From Ruminococcaceae bacterium UBA6845 (GTDB lineage Bacteria > Bacillota > Clostridia > Oscillospirales > Acutalibacteraceae), in assembly GCA_002449395.1 (NCBI GenBank), contig DKDP01000024.1, positions 55,101-103,264 on the forward strand: a DNA stretch of 48,164 nucleotides. The letters run 5' to 3'. A program made the position numbers and the translations under genes. How positions within the stretch are numbered: position 1 is the first letter of the stretch; every line of letters starts with the position of its first letter. This document shows, in pieces, positions 34,183 through 43,250 of the stretch. A model generated the notes under the pieces. It saw only the letters and a program-made list of their open reading frames with translations. It was not told where the DNA came from and made no database searches.

Positions 34183-35448
34183 TTATATTTTTACGATACG
34201 GTTAATTGCCGTACCGTCCTCGGCAAAGTCGGAGACGAGAACCGTGCTGTTGCTGATAAAGCAGTAGTTGCAGATTCCGTCATCAAATATTCCGCTGTCG
34301 GAAATTATGTTTGCTTTGTTATCCTCTGTTTTATAGATTACCATTGCCTGATTGTCACCGCCGCAGAAAACGATAAAATTCTTGCCGTTCGGCGATGCGA
34401 TGAAGCCGGAAAGTGAGTTGAGACGTGCTTTCTTGACCGATACGGTTTCGCCTGTGTAAATGTCGGTAAATTCCATTGACGACGGATCGAGAATGAAATG
34501 ACTGCCGACCGCATAGTCGCTGAAGCTGCCGCTGAACTTCTTGAGCGGCGAGTCCTTCTTGCCGTCCTTGACGAGATTGAAGCCGTCATCGGAATCGGCA
34601 AAGCAGTAAACACTGCCGTCCTTTTCCCATATGTTGTAGCTCGGCGAATTAGTGAATTCTGTCGACGATGCCTTTCTGACACTTCTCGAACTTTCAACCG
34701 ACATAAAATCATAGAGAATCTTCTCGGCGTTGGTGTCGTGATATCTTGTTGAGGCGAACCAGTCGTACTTGCTCATATTGTTAACGGATTCGTCCGTGAA
34801 AATTGTCCAGTTTTCATTCTGGGTTGCGTCCTCCTGAACGGTACGGTCCCTCGAGGAGACGATGAGCGACGCTGTTCCCGACGACATATCAAAGGAATAG
34901 ATGTCGGAGTAGGTCTTGTTCACCTTATAGGAATCTTCGGCGTCCATATCAAGGAGAAGTATGTAATTGGTTCTTGCCGAATCTCTGTAAGAGGCGGGAC
35001 AGTCCATAATTCTTGCGAAAATGTAGGAGAATGTTTTGACATCGGTGTCCTGCTTTGAATCAAAAAGACCGTAGCCGATTGTTCCGACATCGGTATCCTC
35101 AAGGTAGTAGAGCGTGATCGGAACCTTTTGGTAACTGCACGTAACGGTGATCTTTTTTGTCCTGACATTTGTGATCTCGACAAACTCATCGTCGGCAAAC
35201 TTGAAATACTTTATTTTTCCGTCGGGATAGGTCTCGTAAAAGACATTTTCCTGCTGAGTCTGAACGAGGGGATAGTCCGACTTGAACTCGGATTCCACAA
35301 CGGTTGAAAGAGGGTCGCCGCCGGCTGTATCCATACCGCCGAACAGCTTTCCCGTAACGCTTTTGCTGAATGTCAGACCCGTAAAGATAAGGCATACCGC
35401 AAGCACCGCCGAGAGAATGATGATTATCTTTTTGTTTTTCTTTGTCAT
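34183..35448 (-). CDS. Membrane-anchored extracytoplasmic protein of unknown function
   Basis: This 421-residue protein begins with a lysine-rich start and a single hydrophobic segment (about residues 7-27, IIIILSAVLAVCLIF), probably a signal anchor; the LAVC there is not a good lipobox. The rest is soluble, rich in Asp, Ser and Tyr, with repeating short beta-like stretches (for example NIWEKDGSVYCFADSDDGFNL, SPNGKNFIVFCGGDNQAMVIY and ISNSTVLVSDFAEDGTAINRI). That pattern fits a beta-propeller of repeated sheets, but I recognise no family. It lies 12 bp after the nuclease gene, so it is cotranscribed with it. Confidence 0.75.
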   Translation of the reverse strand: MTKKNKKIIIILSAVLAVCLIFTGLTFSKSVTGKLFGGMDTAGGDPLSTVVESEFKSDYPLVQTQQENVFYETYPDGKIKYFKFADDEFVEITNVRTKKITVTCSYQKVPITLYYLEDTDVGTIGYGLFDSKQDTDVKTFSYIFARIMDCPASYRDSARTNYILLLDMDAEDSYKVNKTYSDIYSFDMSSGTASLIVSSRDRTVQEDATQNENWTIFTDESVNNMSKYDWFASTRYHDTNAEKILYDFMSVESSRSVRKASSTEFTNSPSYNIWEKDGSVYCFADSDDGFNLVKDGKKDSPLKKFSGSFSDYAVGSHFILDPSSMEFTDIYTGETVSVKKARLNSLSGFIASPNGKNFIVFCGGDNQAMVIYKTEDNKANIISDSGIFDDGICNYCFISNSTVLVSDFAEDGTAINRIVKI

Positions 35449-35460
35449 TGTAAATCCCTC

Positions 35461-36219
35461 TTATTTTAAAACAAGTTCGACCGGACAATGATCCGAGCCG
35501 TAAATTTCAGAATGTATTTTTACGCTTTCAAGCCTCGGTTCAAGAGATTTTGAAACGCAGAAATAGTCGATGCGCCAGCCCACGTTCTTTTCCCTTGCCT
35601 TAAAGCGGTATGACCACCAGCTGTAAGCATTTTCAAGATCGGGGTAGAAATAACGGAAAGTGTCGATAAAGCCTGCATCAAGCAGTTCTCCGAACTTGCC
35701 TCGCTCCTCATCGGAAAATCCGGCATTGCCACGGTTTGTCTTGGGATTTTTCAGGTCAATCTCATTATGAGCCACGTTTAGGTCACCGCAGAAAACGACC
35801 GGCTTTTTCTTCTGAAGCTCGGAAACATATGCCCTGAAAGCGTCTTCCCATTTCATACGGTGGTCGATTCTTTTCAGACCGTCCTGAGCGTTCGGAACGT
35901 ACTCTGTGATGAAATATATATCGTCAAATTCGAGCGTGATGAGTCTGCCCTCGGTGTCAAGCTCCTCAATGCCGAGGCCGTAGCTGACGCTGAGCGGCTT
36001 CTCCTTTGTGAAAATCGCTGTACCGGAATAGCCTTTTTTTTCGGCGTAGTTCCAGTATTGATGATATCCGTCAAGCTCTAAAACGAGCTGTCCCTCCTGC
36101 ATTTTTGTCTCCTGGAGGCAGAAAATATCGGCGTCAAGCTCGTTGAAAACGTCCATAAATCCCTTTGTCATACAGGCTCTTATGCCGTTGACGTTCCACG
36201 AAATAAATTTTTTACTCAA
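35461..36219 (-). CDS. xthA: Exodeoxyribonuclease III / AP endonuclease
   Basis: This 252-residue cytosolic DNA repair enzyme matches the ExoA/XthA family. Key residues appear in MSKKFISWNVNGIRA (catalytic Asn), CLQETKMQEGQ (metal-binding Glu), FCGDLNVAHNEIDL (Asp/Asn pair), YSWWSYR and YGSDHCPVELVL (catalytic Asp-His). The start codon is TTG (36217-36219), with GGGTGGTG as ribosome-binding site 6 bases upstream. It is the first gene of the minus-strand group. Confidence 0.93.
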   Translation of the reverse strand: MSKKFISWNVNGIRACMTKGFMDVFNELDADIFCLQETKMQEGQLVLELDGYHQYWNYAEKKGYSGTAIFTKEKPLSVSYGLGIEELDTEGRLITLEFDDIYFITEYVPNAQDGLKRIDHRMKWEDAFRAYVSELQKKKPVVFCGDLNVAHNEIDLKNPKTNRGNAGFSDEERGKFGELLDAGFIDTFRYFYPDLENAYSWWSYRFKAREKNVGWRIDYFCVSKSLEPRLESVKIHSEIYGSDHCPVELVLK

Positions 36220-36245
36220 ATGAACACCACCCGAAATAGATGTTA

Positions 36246-36269
36246 GATATTAGATTGAAGATATTAGAT
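36246..36269. repeat. Short direct repeat upstream of xthA
   Basis: GATATTAGAT occurs at 36246-36255 and 36260-36269, in the 5' flank of the nuclease gene, next to TTAGAT variants at 36243-36248. It may be a small tandem repeat or part of the promoter region. Confidence 0.4.
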
Positions 36270-36320
36270 GCAATAATTAAAGGTTGATATACTTTTAATT
36301 TTATCTTTTCTCTTAGAACA

Positions 36321-36452
36321 AACCCCTCAGTCACGACGCGAGGTCGTGACAGTGTCTCGCTGCGGCTCGGTCACGTCGCGGCTCTGACAGTCCACCGGAC
36401 TGTCATTCACTACCGCGCCGACACATCGCTACCCAACAGGGGCGTCGAGAAT
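36321..36452. repeat. Dispersed palindromic repeat, copy A1
   Basis: On the minus strand this holds the core GTCACGA..TCGTGAC followed by TGAGGGGTT (36321-36350), the same design as copies B, C and D. Positions 36354-36432 are a 79-bp block that recurs in reverse complement at 44233-44311 with a single visible mismatch. The block carries an internal palindrome GACAGTCC..GGACTGTC. No protein is encoded. Confidence 0.8.
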
Positions 36453-36497
36453 CGTTTTCTGTTAACTTAAAATAAAATCAAGAAATTTGCGTCTTAT

Positions 36498-36627
36498 TCA
36501 GCCTCCCCTTGAAGCAAGGGGAGGGGGACCGCTTGCGGTGGTGGGGATTTAACAAACAGAGTATTAACCTTTCCGACTTCGGCGCAATCCGCCGAAGCCA
36601 CCTCCCCTAACAATCAGGGGAGGCTGA
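36498..36627. repeat. 130-bp palindromic element with 12-bp terminal inverted repeats, copy A2
   Basis: The ends are TCAGCCTCCCCT (36498-36509) and AGGGGAGGCTGA (36616-36627), exact reverse complements. Inside are hairpins CCCCTT..AAGGGG and CTTCGGCG..CGCCGAAG (36577-36584 with 36590-36597). The latter recurs in copies B and C. It looks like a MITE- or REP-type element. No protein is encoded. Confidence 0.75.
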
Positions 36628-36791
36628 TATTCTTCCCTGCTGATTTTAAAATAAAATTCGATCCTCATTCCACATACAAAATGTATTATAACATACAGTA
36701 AAGCAAAAATCTATTAAAAAGATATGAATTTTTAAACGGAAAATAAAAATTTTCAAAAAATGTATAAATATACTGGATTTTGGAGTAAGTA

Positions 36792-36802
36792 TGTGATATA
36801 AT
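36792..36802 (+). promoter_or_regulatory. Extended -10 promoter for the secreted low-complexity protein
   Basis: TGATATAAT at 36794-36802 is an extended -10; no good -35 box is present. The start would be near 36809, about 40 bases before the ATG. From 36628 to here the sequence is AT-rich and otherwise empty. Confidence 0.6.
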
Positions 36803-36850
36803 GCCTTTGTCTATTGACAAATTAAAGAAAAAGAAGTGGAGTAGGTAACA

Positions 36851-37855
36851 ATGAAACAGACAGTTATCCAGTGCGTGACAGCTTTGCTTTGCGTTATCGC
36901 AATTGCGGTCACATCTGTAATCAGCATCGGAAAAATAAGCACTGCAAAGGTTGATGCGGCTAAGGCTTCGGCAGCTAATTCTTCAACATCGGGTGAGCCC
37001 TCGGCAGATCCGTCTGCTGATCCTTCGGCAGATCCCTCAGTTGACCCGTCTGCAGATCCCTCTGCAACTGACCCGTCGAATCCGGCTGATCCTGCGGCAG
37101 ATCCCTCTGCAACAGATCCGTCAAACAGCAATGCAAACACAAACACCAATACGAATACAAACAGCAATTCAAACAACTCAAAGACAAATGCTGCTTCCAA
37201 GGTTCCTTCAACGGCAGCTGATATCGCAGCATACTACAATGCGGCTGTTAACAAGGCAGTTAACTCCAAGGCAGGTTTCTCCAAGAAGAGAACAACTACG
37301 CTCAGCAACCTTAACGGCGGTGCTCTTTTGAAGATGCCGATTGTTATTGAAACCGTTAATGATTTCCTCGGAGTAGGTACACAGAGCAGTAGTAACGCAA
37401 AGGGTAAGGTTGGCGAGATTTCAAAGGCTTCTCTTACCGCAAGTGATATTTCTTCACCGACCTGCAAGCAGAGCGGTAACAACTATGTTATCACAATGAC
37501 CCTCAAGAACGGCACAAGCAAGGCTTCCGCATCGGGCAAGTCTGATTCAACTGCTATCGGCAGAACAGGTCTTTACTCAGGAGTAGGCGACAAGAAAGCG
37601 TTTGACTACAAGAACGCAGGCAACATCTACACAGGTATCAACAATGCCGACGGTGCTTCTGTTGAGAGCGTTGTTGAAAACAACAAGAACATCAAGGTTA
37701 CGGCTACAATCAACTCAAAGACAGGCAACCTTGTATCTCTTCACGTTTCATACGATTGGGATGTTGCTCTTACGAATATTAAGTATGTTCTTACAATCAA
37801 GTCCGCAACAGGTAACGCAAAGACTTCTGTTGATTTCACAAACTTTGTATTTTAA
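36851..37855 (+). CDS. Secreted protein with Ala-Asp-Pro-Ser repeat linker, unknown function
   Basis: This 334-residue protein starts with a short hydrophobic segment (about residues 8-27, QCVTALLCVIAIAVTSVISI), a signal peptide or anchor. Residues 52-93 are repeated Ala-Asp-Pro-Ser units (12-bp DNA period), and 92-113 are Asn/Thr/Ser rich. Residues 125-334 form a folded domain that starts IAAYYNAAVNKAVNSK and ends in beta-strand-like YVLTIKSATGNAKTSVDF. The acidic, proline-rich part is a probable wall-spanning linker. The domain is not one I recognise. Codons are biased as in a well-expressed gene. Ribosome-binding site GTGGAG precedes ATG, and a strong terminator follows. Confidence 0.8.
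   Translation: MKQTVIQCVTALLCVIAIAVTSVISIGKISTAKVDAAKASAANSSTSGEPSADPSADPSADPSVDPSADPSATDPSNPADPAADPSATDPSNSNANTNTNTNTNSNSNNSKTNAASKVPSTAADIAAYYNAAVNKAVNSKAGFSKKRTTTLSNLNGGALLKMPIVIETVNDFLGVGTQSSSNAKGKVGEISKASLTASDISSPTCKQSGNNYVITMTLKNGTSKASASGKSDSTAIGRTGLYSGVGDKKAFDYKNAGNIYTGINNADGASVESVVENNKNIKVTATINSKTGNLVSLHVSYDWDVALTNIKYVLTIKSATGNAKTSVDFTNFVF
37004..37130 (+). repeat. 12-bp-period degenerate tandem repeat (ADPS units) in the coding sequence
   Basis: Units of the GCAGATCCGTCT type code Ala-Asp-Pro-Ser and its variants. Copy number variation here would alter linker length without a frameshift because the unit is 12 bp. Confidence 0.7.
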
Positions 37856-37867
37856 TTGAATACTTAC

Positions 37868-37902
37868 AAAACCTTCCTCTTGTCAAAAGGGGGAGGTTTT
37901 TA
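37868..37902 (+). terminator. Intrinsic terminator after the secreted protein
   Basis: AAAACCTTCCTC at 37868-37879 pairs with GGGGGAGGTTTT at 37889-37900 through two G-U pairs, with the T-run inside the end of the right arm. Confidence 0.82.
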
Positions 37903-37948
37903 CTTGTTATATAGACTCAAATTTTTTGTTTATTTTTAATATTTTATA

Positions 37949-37977
37949 TTGAAACGGTCGTTAATATATGTTAAAAT
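37949..37977 (+). promoter_or_regulatory. Sigma-A promoter of the inositol operon
   Basis: TTGAAA at 37949-37954 and TAAAAT at 37972-37977 with a 17-bp spacer. The predicted start lies about 45 bases before the transporter gene. No known IolR-type operator is recognised, though AAGAT..ATCTT flank 37986-38002. Confidence 0.75.
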
Positions 37978-38029
37978 AGCAAGGATAAGATTAGAATGAT
38001 CTTTCAATACGATATCAAGGAGTTTTAAT

Positions 38030-39643
38030 ATGGCAAGCAGCTCAAAAAAATCCGCATCAAAAGCCGATCACAGCGAAGTGATGCAGGAAAAATTTGTCGA
38101 AACCAAAGAGTTTCGTATGTTCTGTCTGGCAGGTCTCGGACAGGGTATGATTTACAGCGTAATGTCCTCGTACATTTCGGACTTTTACACCAACGTTATG
38201 AAGCTCCCGCTTATTTTCGTCCTTTTGCTTATGCTTTTGGCAAGAGTTTGGGATGCTATCAATGACCCTCTTATGGGTATGATCGTTGACCGTCACACAA
38301 CACGCTGGGGCAAGATGAAGCCCTATGTTGTCTTTATGGCTGTTCCGATTGCTCTGCTTACTTTCCTTATGTTCTATTGCCCGAATCTTGACAAAACAGG
38401 TCTTATGGTTTACGCAGGATTCGTCTATGTGCTTTGGGGTATGATTTACACAGCGGCGGACGTTCCGTTCTGGAGCCTGCCGAATGTTATGACTCCGAAT
38501 CCTAATGAGAGAGGCAACCTCATTTCCGTTGCCCGTACATTTAACGGCGTCGGCTCGGCTGTTCCGATGGCACTTTATCTTGTTGCAGGCTTTGCGCTTC
38601 CCGCTTTGTGTGGAAAGATGGAGGCATCGAACAATGATATTGTCAAAACTTTCTTCAATAAGTTCACAGAGGTTGACGCCGCAACAGGTGCGCTCAACTA
38701 TGATAAGATGAAATACGTAATGATTGCCGTATTCGCCGCAGTTATCGGCGCAATTCTTTTTGTTAATTCATATCCGCACGTTAAAGAGCGTGTTGTTATC
38801 CCCGATAAAAAGCACGTTAAGGGCGAGCCCTCACAGCTTTCGAGAATCTTCAAGTGCAAGCCGCTTATGCTTGTCATTCTTATGGGTGTCCTTTCTTCGG
38901 GCAGATATATGCTCCAGGCGGCGTCCGTTCACGTTGCACGTTATGCCGTTTATATCGGAGGCGATCTCAGTGTTATGAATGCCGCAGAGAGATCAAAGGC
39001 GATTTCTGGAAGCGTTTCAACCGTCAGCACAATTCTCTCCGTCTGCTCGGCAGTCGGAATGTTCGGCGCAATGCTCTTTATGCCCGCACTTATTAAGAAA
39101 TTCAACTATAAGCAGATTGTTGTAACAACAAGTCTTTTCGGCTTCGGCGCAAGTATTATCACTTCGGTTATCGGTTACTTCGTAATTGCAGGAAAACTCA
39201 GCTTCTTTATCTGCATTCCGCTTCTCATCATTTCGGCTGTTCCTCTCGGCGTTCTCAACGTTGTGTCCTATGCAATGGTTGCCGACAGCCTCGACTATAT
39301 GGAGTGGGAAACAGGCTTCAGAGAGACAGGTCTCGGTTCGGCTTGTCAGGGCTTTGTCAATAAGCTCGGCAATGCTATCGCAACTGCGGGCATCATCGTT
39401 ATGTACCTTGCGATCGGTCTTGATCCTGCGCAGATGCTTGAAAAGACAGCGGTCGTTGCCGCAACAGATCTTTCGATGACAATGAGATATGCAATGTTCT
39501 CTCTCATTTCAATTGTTCCGGGCATCAGCCTTATGCTTAGCATTATCCCGCTTAAGTCCTATGATCTCGTCGGCGAAAAGATGGAGAAAATTACTCTTGA
39601 ACTTGCCGAAAAGAGAGAAGAGCGCGGAATCCACATCGGTTAA
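38030..39643 (+). CDS. GPH/MFS-family symporter of the inositol operon
   Basis: This 537-residue membrane transporter is in the GPH/MFS superfamily. It has about twelve segments, with RVWDAINDPLMGMIVDRHTTRWGKMKPY near residue 70 and YAMVADSLDYMEWETGFRE late. It is the first gene of the operon with iolC and is 30 bp from it, so myo-inositol is the likely substrate by context. Classical inositol transporters (IolT) are a different MFS branch. AAGGAG precedes ATG 38030. It has an N-terminal cytosolic tail of about 30 residues rich in Ser/Lys. Confidence 0.85.
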   Translation: MASSSKKSASKADHSEVMQEKFVETKEFRMFCLAGLGQGMIYSVMSSYISDFYTNVMKLPLIFVLLLMLLARVWDAINDPLMGMIVDRHTTRWGKMKPYVVFMAVPIALLTFLMFYCPNLDKTGLMVYAGFVYVLWGMIYTAADVPFWSLPNVMTPNPNERGNLISVARTFNGVGSAVPMALYLVAGFALPALCGKMEASNNDIVKTFFNKFTEVDAATGALNYDKMKYVMIAVFAAVIGAILFVNSYPHVKERVVIPDKKHVKGEPSQLSRIFKCKPLMLVILMGVLSSGRYMLQAASVHVARYAVYIGGDLSVMNAAERSKAISGSVSTVSTILSVCSAVGMFGAMLFMPALIKKFNYKQIVVTTSLFGFGASIITSVIGYFVIAGKLSFFICIPLLIISAVPLGVLNVVSYAMVADSLDYMEWETGFRETGLGSACQGFVNKLGNAIATAGIIVMYLAIGLDPAQMLEKTAVVAATDLSMTMRYAMFSLISIVPGISLMLSIIPLKSYDLVGEKMEKITLELAEKREERGIHIG

Positions 39644-39673
39644 TTATTTATTGTATATATCGGAGGTTTCAGT

Positions 39674-40687
39674 ATGAAATACATTGATTTTGACGAGTCA
39701 AGAGAGCTTGACCTCATCCCGATCGGCAGAGTTGCAATCGACTTCAACCCGACGGACTATTACAACACTCTTGACAAGTGCGAAAACTACAAAAAATATG
39801 TCGGCGGCTCTCCCGCAAACATTGCAGTCGGTCTTGCACGTCTCGGCAAGAAGGTAGGCTTCATCGGTAAGGTTTCCGACGACCAGTTCGGCACCTACGT
39901 TGAGGATTTCTTCGCAGGCGAGGGAATCGACATTTCTCATGTCACACGCACAAAGGGCGGCGAAAAGCTCGGTCTTACATTTACCGAGATAAAGTCGGAG
40001 CACGAGAGCAGTATCCTAATGTACCGTGACGGAATTGCAGATCTTATGCTTCATCCGGACGACGTTGACGAGGACTACATAAAGAGCGCAAAGGCTATCC
40101 TCATCAGCGGTACGGCTCTTTCACAGAGCCCGTCAAGAGAGGCTTGTCTCAAGGCTATGTATCTCGCAAAGAAGGTCGGTACAAAGATTATTTTTGATAT
40201 CGACTATCGCCCGTACAACTGGAAAAATGCGGACGAGATCGCAATATACTATTCAATCGTTGCGTCAAACAGCGATATGGTAATGGGTTCACGTGAGGAA
40301 TTTGACCTTACTGAGGCTATCTCCGCTCCCGGCAGAACCGACAGAGAGACTGCCGAGCACTGGATGAAGATGGGCAACAAGATTGTCATCATCAAGCACG
40401 GCAAGGAGGGCTCGACGGCTCACACAGCCGACGGCGAGTATTCGATCAAGCCGTTCCCCGTTAAGGCGTTCAAGTCCTTCGGCGGCGGCGACGGCTACGG
40501 CTCGGCATTTATTTACGGACTTCTCGAGGGTCTCGATATTATGGATTGCCTTGAGCTCGGCAGTGCATCGGCCTCAATGCTTGTAGCCGCTCACGGCTGC
40601 TCACTCTTTATGCCGACGGTTGATGAAATTAAAAAGTTCATCAAAGAGGAGAAAGAAAAATACGGCGAAATGGTAGCCCGAGCCTAA
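39674..40687 (+). CDS. iolC: 5-dehydro-2-deoxygluconokinase (IolC)
   Basis: This 337-residue PfkB/ribokinase-fold kinase phosphorylates 5-dehydro-2-deoxy-D-gluconate in inositol breakdown. It starts SRELDLIPIGRVAIDFNP, then GGSPANIAVGLARLGKKVGFIGKVSDDQFG, and ends in the ATP site KSFGGGDGYGSAFIYGLLEG, whose Asp is the presumed catalytic base. A strong GGAGG lies before ATG 39674. It is followed by repeat copy B, then iolD. Confidence 0.93.
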   Translation: MKYIDFDESRELDLIPIGRVAIDFNPTDYYNTLDKCENYKKYVGGSPANIAVGLARLGKKVGFIGKVSDDQFGTYVEDFFAGEGIDISHVTRTKGGEKLGLTFTEIKSEHESSILMYRDGIADLMLHPDDVDEDYIKSAKAILISGTALSQSPSREACLKAMYLAKKVGTKIIFDIDYRPYNWKNADEIAIYYSIVASNSDMVMGSREEFDLTEAISAPGRTDRETAEHWMKMGNKIVIIKHGKEGSTAHTADGEYSIKPFPVKAFKSFGGGDGYGSAFIYGLLEGLDIMDCLELGSASASMLVAAHGCSLFMPTVDEIKKFIKEEKEKYGEMVARA

Positions 40688-41266
40688 TTTTGACGGATCT
40701 TTTTCCGTGATGCGAATTTAATCCCTCTCGGTATATAAGAATATTGCCTTCGAGGAATAAAATCCACCTAACGAAAAAATCTCTCGACAAAATACATTTG
40801 GTTAATTTTGCACACAGCACATTTTTCGTTCGGGGCAGAAAACCATTGGCTCCCATTATAGGGGAGCTGTCGGCGAAGCCGACTGAGGGGTTTTGTAAAG
40901 AGTTTGCAGAAACTTGTCTTGAGCGTGGGCTCCTCCCACGGGGGAGCTGTCAGCGAAGCTGACTGAGGGAGTTGTCGAGCACAGCGAGACAGGGCGGCAA
41001 AGCCGACAAAAAATAAGGTTTCATCAGACTTAAACTCCTTCCGACTTCGGCGCAATCCGCCGAAGCCACCTCCCTCAAGAGCGAGGCCACAAAACTTCTG
41101 CATCAAGTAAGAATGTTTAATGAATTTTAAATTTGATTTAGTAGGGGCGTGCATTGCACGTCCGCCAAAGTCAGCAGAAACCGACCAAGCGGAAGGCTGA
41201 TTGATTTGTTGAAAATTTATAATTTTAACTCCACCCACAACATCCTCAAAGAAAGGATTAGAAGAT
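40688..41266. repeat. iolC-iolD intergenic region with dispersed palindromic repeats (copy B, about 40850-41180)
   Basis: No coding sequence is supported. The region holds two GGGGAGCTGTC..GACTGAGGG modules with perfect but different 6-bp stems: GTCGGC..GCCGAC at 40869-40883 and GTCAGC..GCTGAC at 40949-40963. A CGTGGG/CCCACG hairpin lies at 40924-40940. CTTCGGCG..CGCCGAAG lies at 41045-41065. The block GTAGGGGCGTGCATTGCACG begins near 41141 and recurs in copy C. The last about 70 bp before iolD show no recognisable signal apart from the iolD ribosome-binding site. Confidence 0.82.
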
Positions 41267-43198
41267 ATGAAAACAATAAGACTGACTGCCGGTGAGGCGA
41301 TCGTCAGATACCTTGACAATCAGTACGTTGCCATTGAGCAGGACGGAAAGCTCGTTGAAAGCAAATTTGTTGAGCTTTTCTATGCGATTTTCGGCCACGG
41401 CTGTGTTCTCGGCGTCGGCGAGGCTCTCTCTCAGGCGGAACATTCAATAAAGGTTATGCAGGGCAGAAATGAGCAGGGTATGGCTCAGGCTGCAACCGCA
41501 TATGCCAAGATGAACAACAGACTCAAGATCATACCCTGTATGTCATCTATCGGTCCCGGTGCGGCGAATATGGTAACGGCGGCGGCTACTGCCACGGTCA
41601 ACAATATTCCGCTTCTCCTTTTTATGGGCGACACATTCGCAAGCCGTCAGCCCGACCCCGTTCTTCAGCAGGTTGAACAGCTCCACGACGGCACATGCAC
41701 AACGAACGACGCTTTCAGAGCGGTAACACGCTATTTTGATCGTATTACCCGTCCCGAGATGGTTATGACGGCGCTCACAAACGCTATGAGAGTCCTTACC
41801 GATCCTGCACACACAGGTGCGGCGGCAATCGCTCTTTGTCAGGACGTTCAGGGCGAAAGCTACGATTATCCTGTTGAATTTTTCAGAAAAAGAGTACATT
41901 TCATTCCCCGACAGATTCCGTGCGACTATGAGGTCAAGGCGGTTGCCGAGGAGATCAAAAAGAGTAAGAAGCCCCTTGTTATTGTCGGCGGCGGCGTAAG
42001 GTATTCGTTCGCAGGCGAGCAGGTAAAGGCTTTCTGCGAGAAGCACAACATTCCGTTCTCCGAGACTCAGGCTGGTAAGAGCGCTATCGAATCGAGCCAT
42101 TATCTCAATGTCGGCGGTATCGGCGTTACGGGTAATTCAAGCGCAAATGTGCTTGCAAAGGATGCTGATCTGATCATCGGTATCGGAACGAAGTTCTCCG
42201 ATTTCACGACCTCGTCAAAGTGGCTCTATGCCGACACACAGGTTGTAACAATCAATGCAAGCGCATTTCACGGCGGCAAGCTCGACAGTATAAAGATGGT
42301 AGCCGACGCTAAGGAGGGCGTAACCGCTCTTGAGAAGTATCTTGACGGCTACAAGTCGGCTTATACGACCGAAATTGCAGACGCAAAGGCTGACTGGGAT
42401 AAGGAAATGGCACGTCTTGCCGCAACGCATTACGGCGAGGGCTATACTCCCGAGATTCCGAACCATATGCCCGACGCAGTTGAGAGCTTTGTTAATGCAA
42501 CCGGCGGCGTTATCACTCAGACGGCGGCTCTTTCACTTATACGCAAGCTCATTCCCGCAGATGCAGTTGCAGTCGGTGCGGCAGGCTCGCTCCCCGGCTG
42601 TATGCAGAGAATGTGGACAACCGATAAGCTCTATTCGTATAATATGGAATACGGCTACTCGTGTATGGGATATGAGATTGCGGGTGCATTCGGCTCGAAG
42701 CTCGCTTGCCCCGATCAGGAGGTTTACGCTTTCACGGGCGACGGCAGCTACAATATGCTTCATTCTGAGATGTTGACCGCCTTGCAGGAGGGCAAGAAAA
42801 TTAACGTTATGCTCTTTGACAACGCATCGTTCGGCTGCATTAACAATCTTCAGATGGGTCAGGGTGTTAATTCGCTCTGCACAGAGGCTCGCTATCGTGA
42901 CGGTGACAAACCGATCCGTGAGGGTGAGTTTATGAACATCGACTATGCCGCCTGCGCAAGGGGCTACGGCTATGTCGCATACACAGCAAAGACTATGGAT
43001 GAGCTTGAGGCGGCGGTGCTTGATTCACTCAAGCAGACTAAGCCCGTGCTCATTGATATAAAGGTTCTTCCGAAATCTATGACGGACGGCTACGGCGGCT
43101 GGTGGAATGTCGGCTGTTCGGATATGCCCCGTACCGAAAAGGGTAAGGAAGCACTCGCCGAAAGAACGCATAAACTTTCTGAGGCTAAAAAATATTAA
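41267..43198 (+). CDS. iolD: 3D-(3,5/4)-trihydroxycyclohexane-1,2-dione hydrolase (IolD)
   Basis: This 643-residue thiamin-diphosphate enzyme opens the ring of the inositol intermediate THcHDO. The start MKTIRLTAGEAIVRYLDNQYV and IFGHGCVLGVGEAL (with the ThDP-activating Glu nearby) fit the family. The cofactor motif GDGSYNMLHSEMLTALQ with LFDNASFGCINN is the GDG-x~25-N Mg2+ site. The length is normal. AAAGAAAGG lies about 10 bases before ATG 41267. It is separated from iolC by 579 bp of repeats. Confidence 0.95.
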   Translation: MKTIRLTAGEAIVRYLDNQYVAIEQDGKLVESKFVELFYAIFGHGCVLGVGEALSQAEHSIKVMQGRNEQGMAQAATAYAKMNNRLKIIPCMSSIGPGAANMVTAAATATVNNIPLLLFMGDTFASRQPDPVLQQVEQLHDGTCTTNDAFRAVTRYFDRITRPEMVMTALTNAMRVLTDPAHTGAAAIALCQDVQGESYDYPVEFFRKRVHFIPRQIPCDYEVKAVAEEIKKSKKPLVIVGGGVRYSFAGEQVKAFCEKHNIPFSETQAGKSAIESSHYLNVGGIGVTGNSSANVLAKDADLIIGIGTKFSDFTTSSKWLYADTQVVTINASAFHGGKLDSIKMVADAKEGVTALEKYLDGYKSAYTTEIADAKADWDKEMARLAATHYGEGYTPEIPNHMPDAVESFVNATGGVITQTAALSLIRKLIPADAVAVGAAGSLPGCMQRMWTTDKLYSYNMEYGYSCMGYEIAGAFGSKLACPDQEVYAFTGDGSYNMLHSEMLTALQEGKKINVMLFDNASFGCINNLQMGQGVNSLCTEARYRDGDKPIREGEFMNIDYAACARGYGYVAYTAKTMDELEAAVLDSLKQTKPVLIDIKVLPKSMTDGYGGWWNVGCSDMPRTEKGKEALAERTHKLSEAKKY

Positions 43199-43250
43199 GG
43201 CACAGCCTTAAAAATTTTTACTACGCAATTTGTTAACAAGGAGAGGTAAC

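Noticed and set aside
37004..37130. CRISPR-like tandem repeat
   Set aside because: The 12-bp periodicity is in frame with ADPS codons of a protein linker and there are no spacers.
40693..40708. Terminator directly after iolC
   Set aside because: Only a 5-bp ACGGA/TCCGT stem with no T-run behind it.
40744..40962. Short open frame inside repeat copy B
   Set aside because: It is made of the palindromic repeat sequence, has no ribosome-binding site, and the same DNA elsewhere does not keep the frame.
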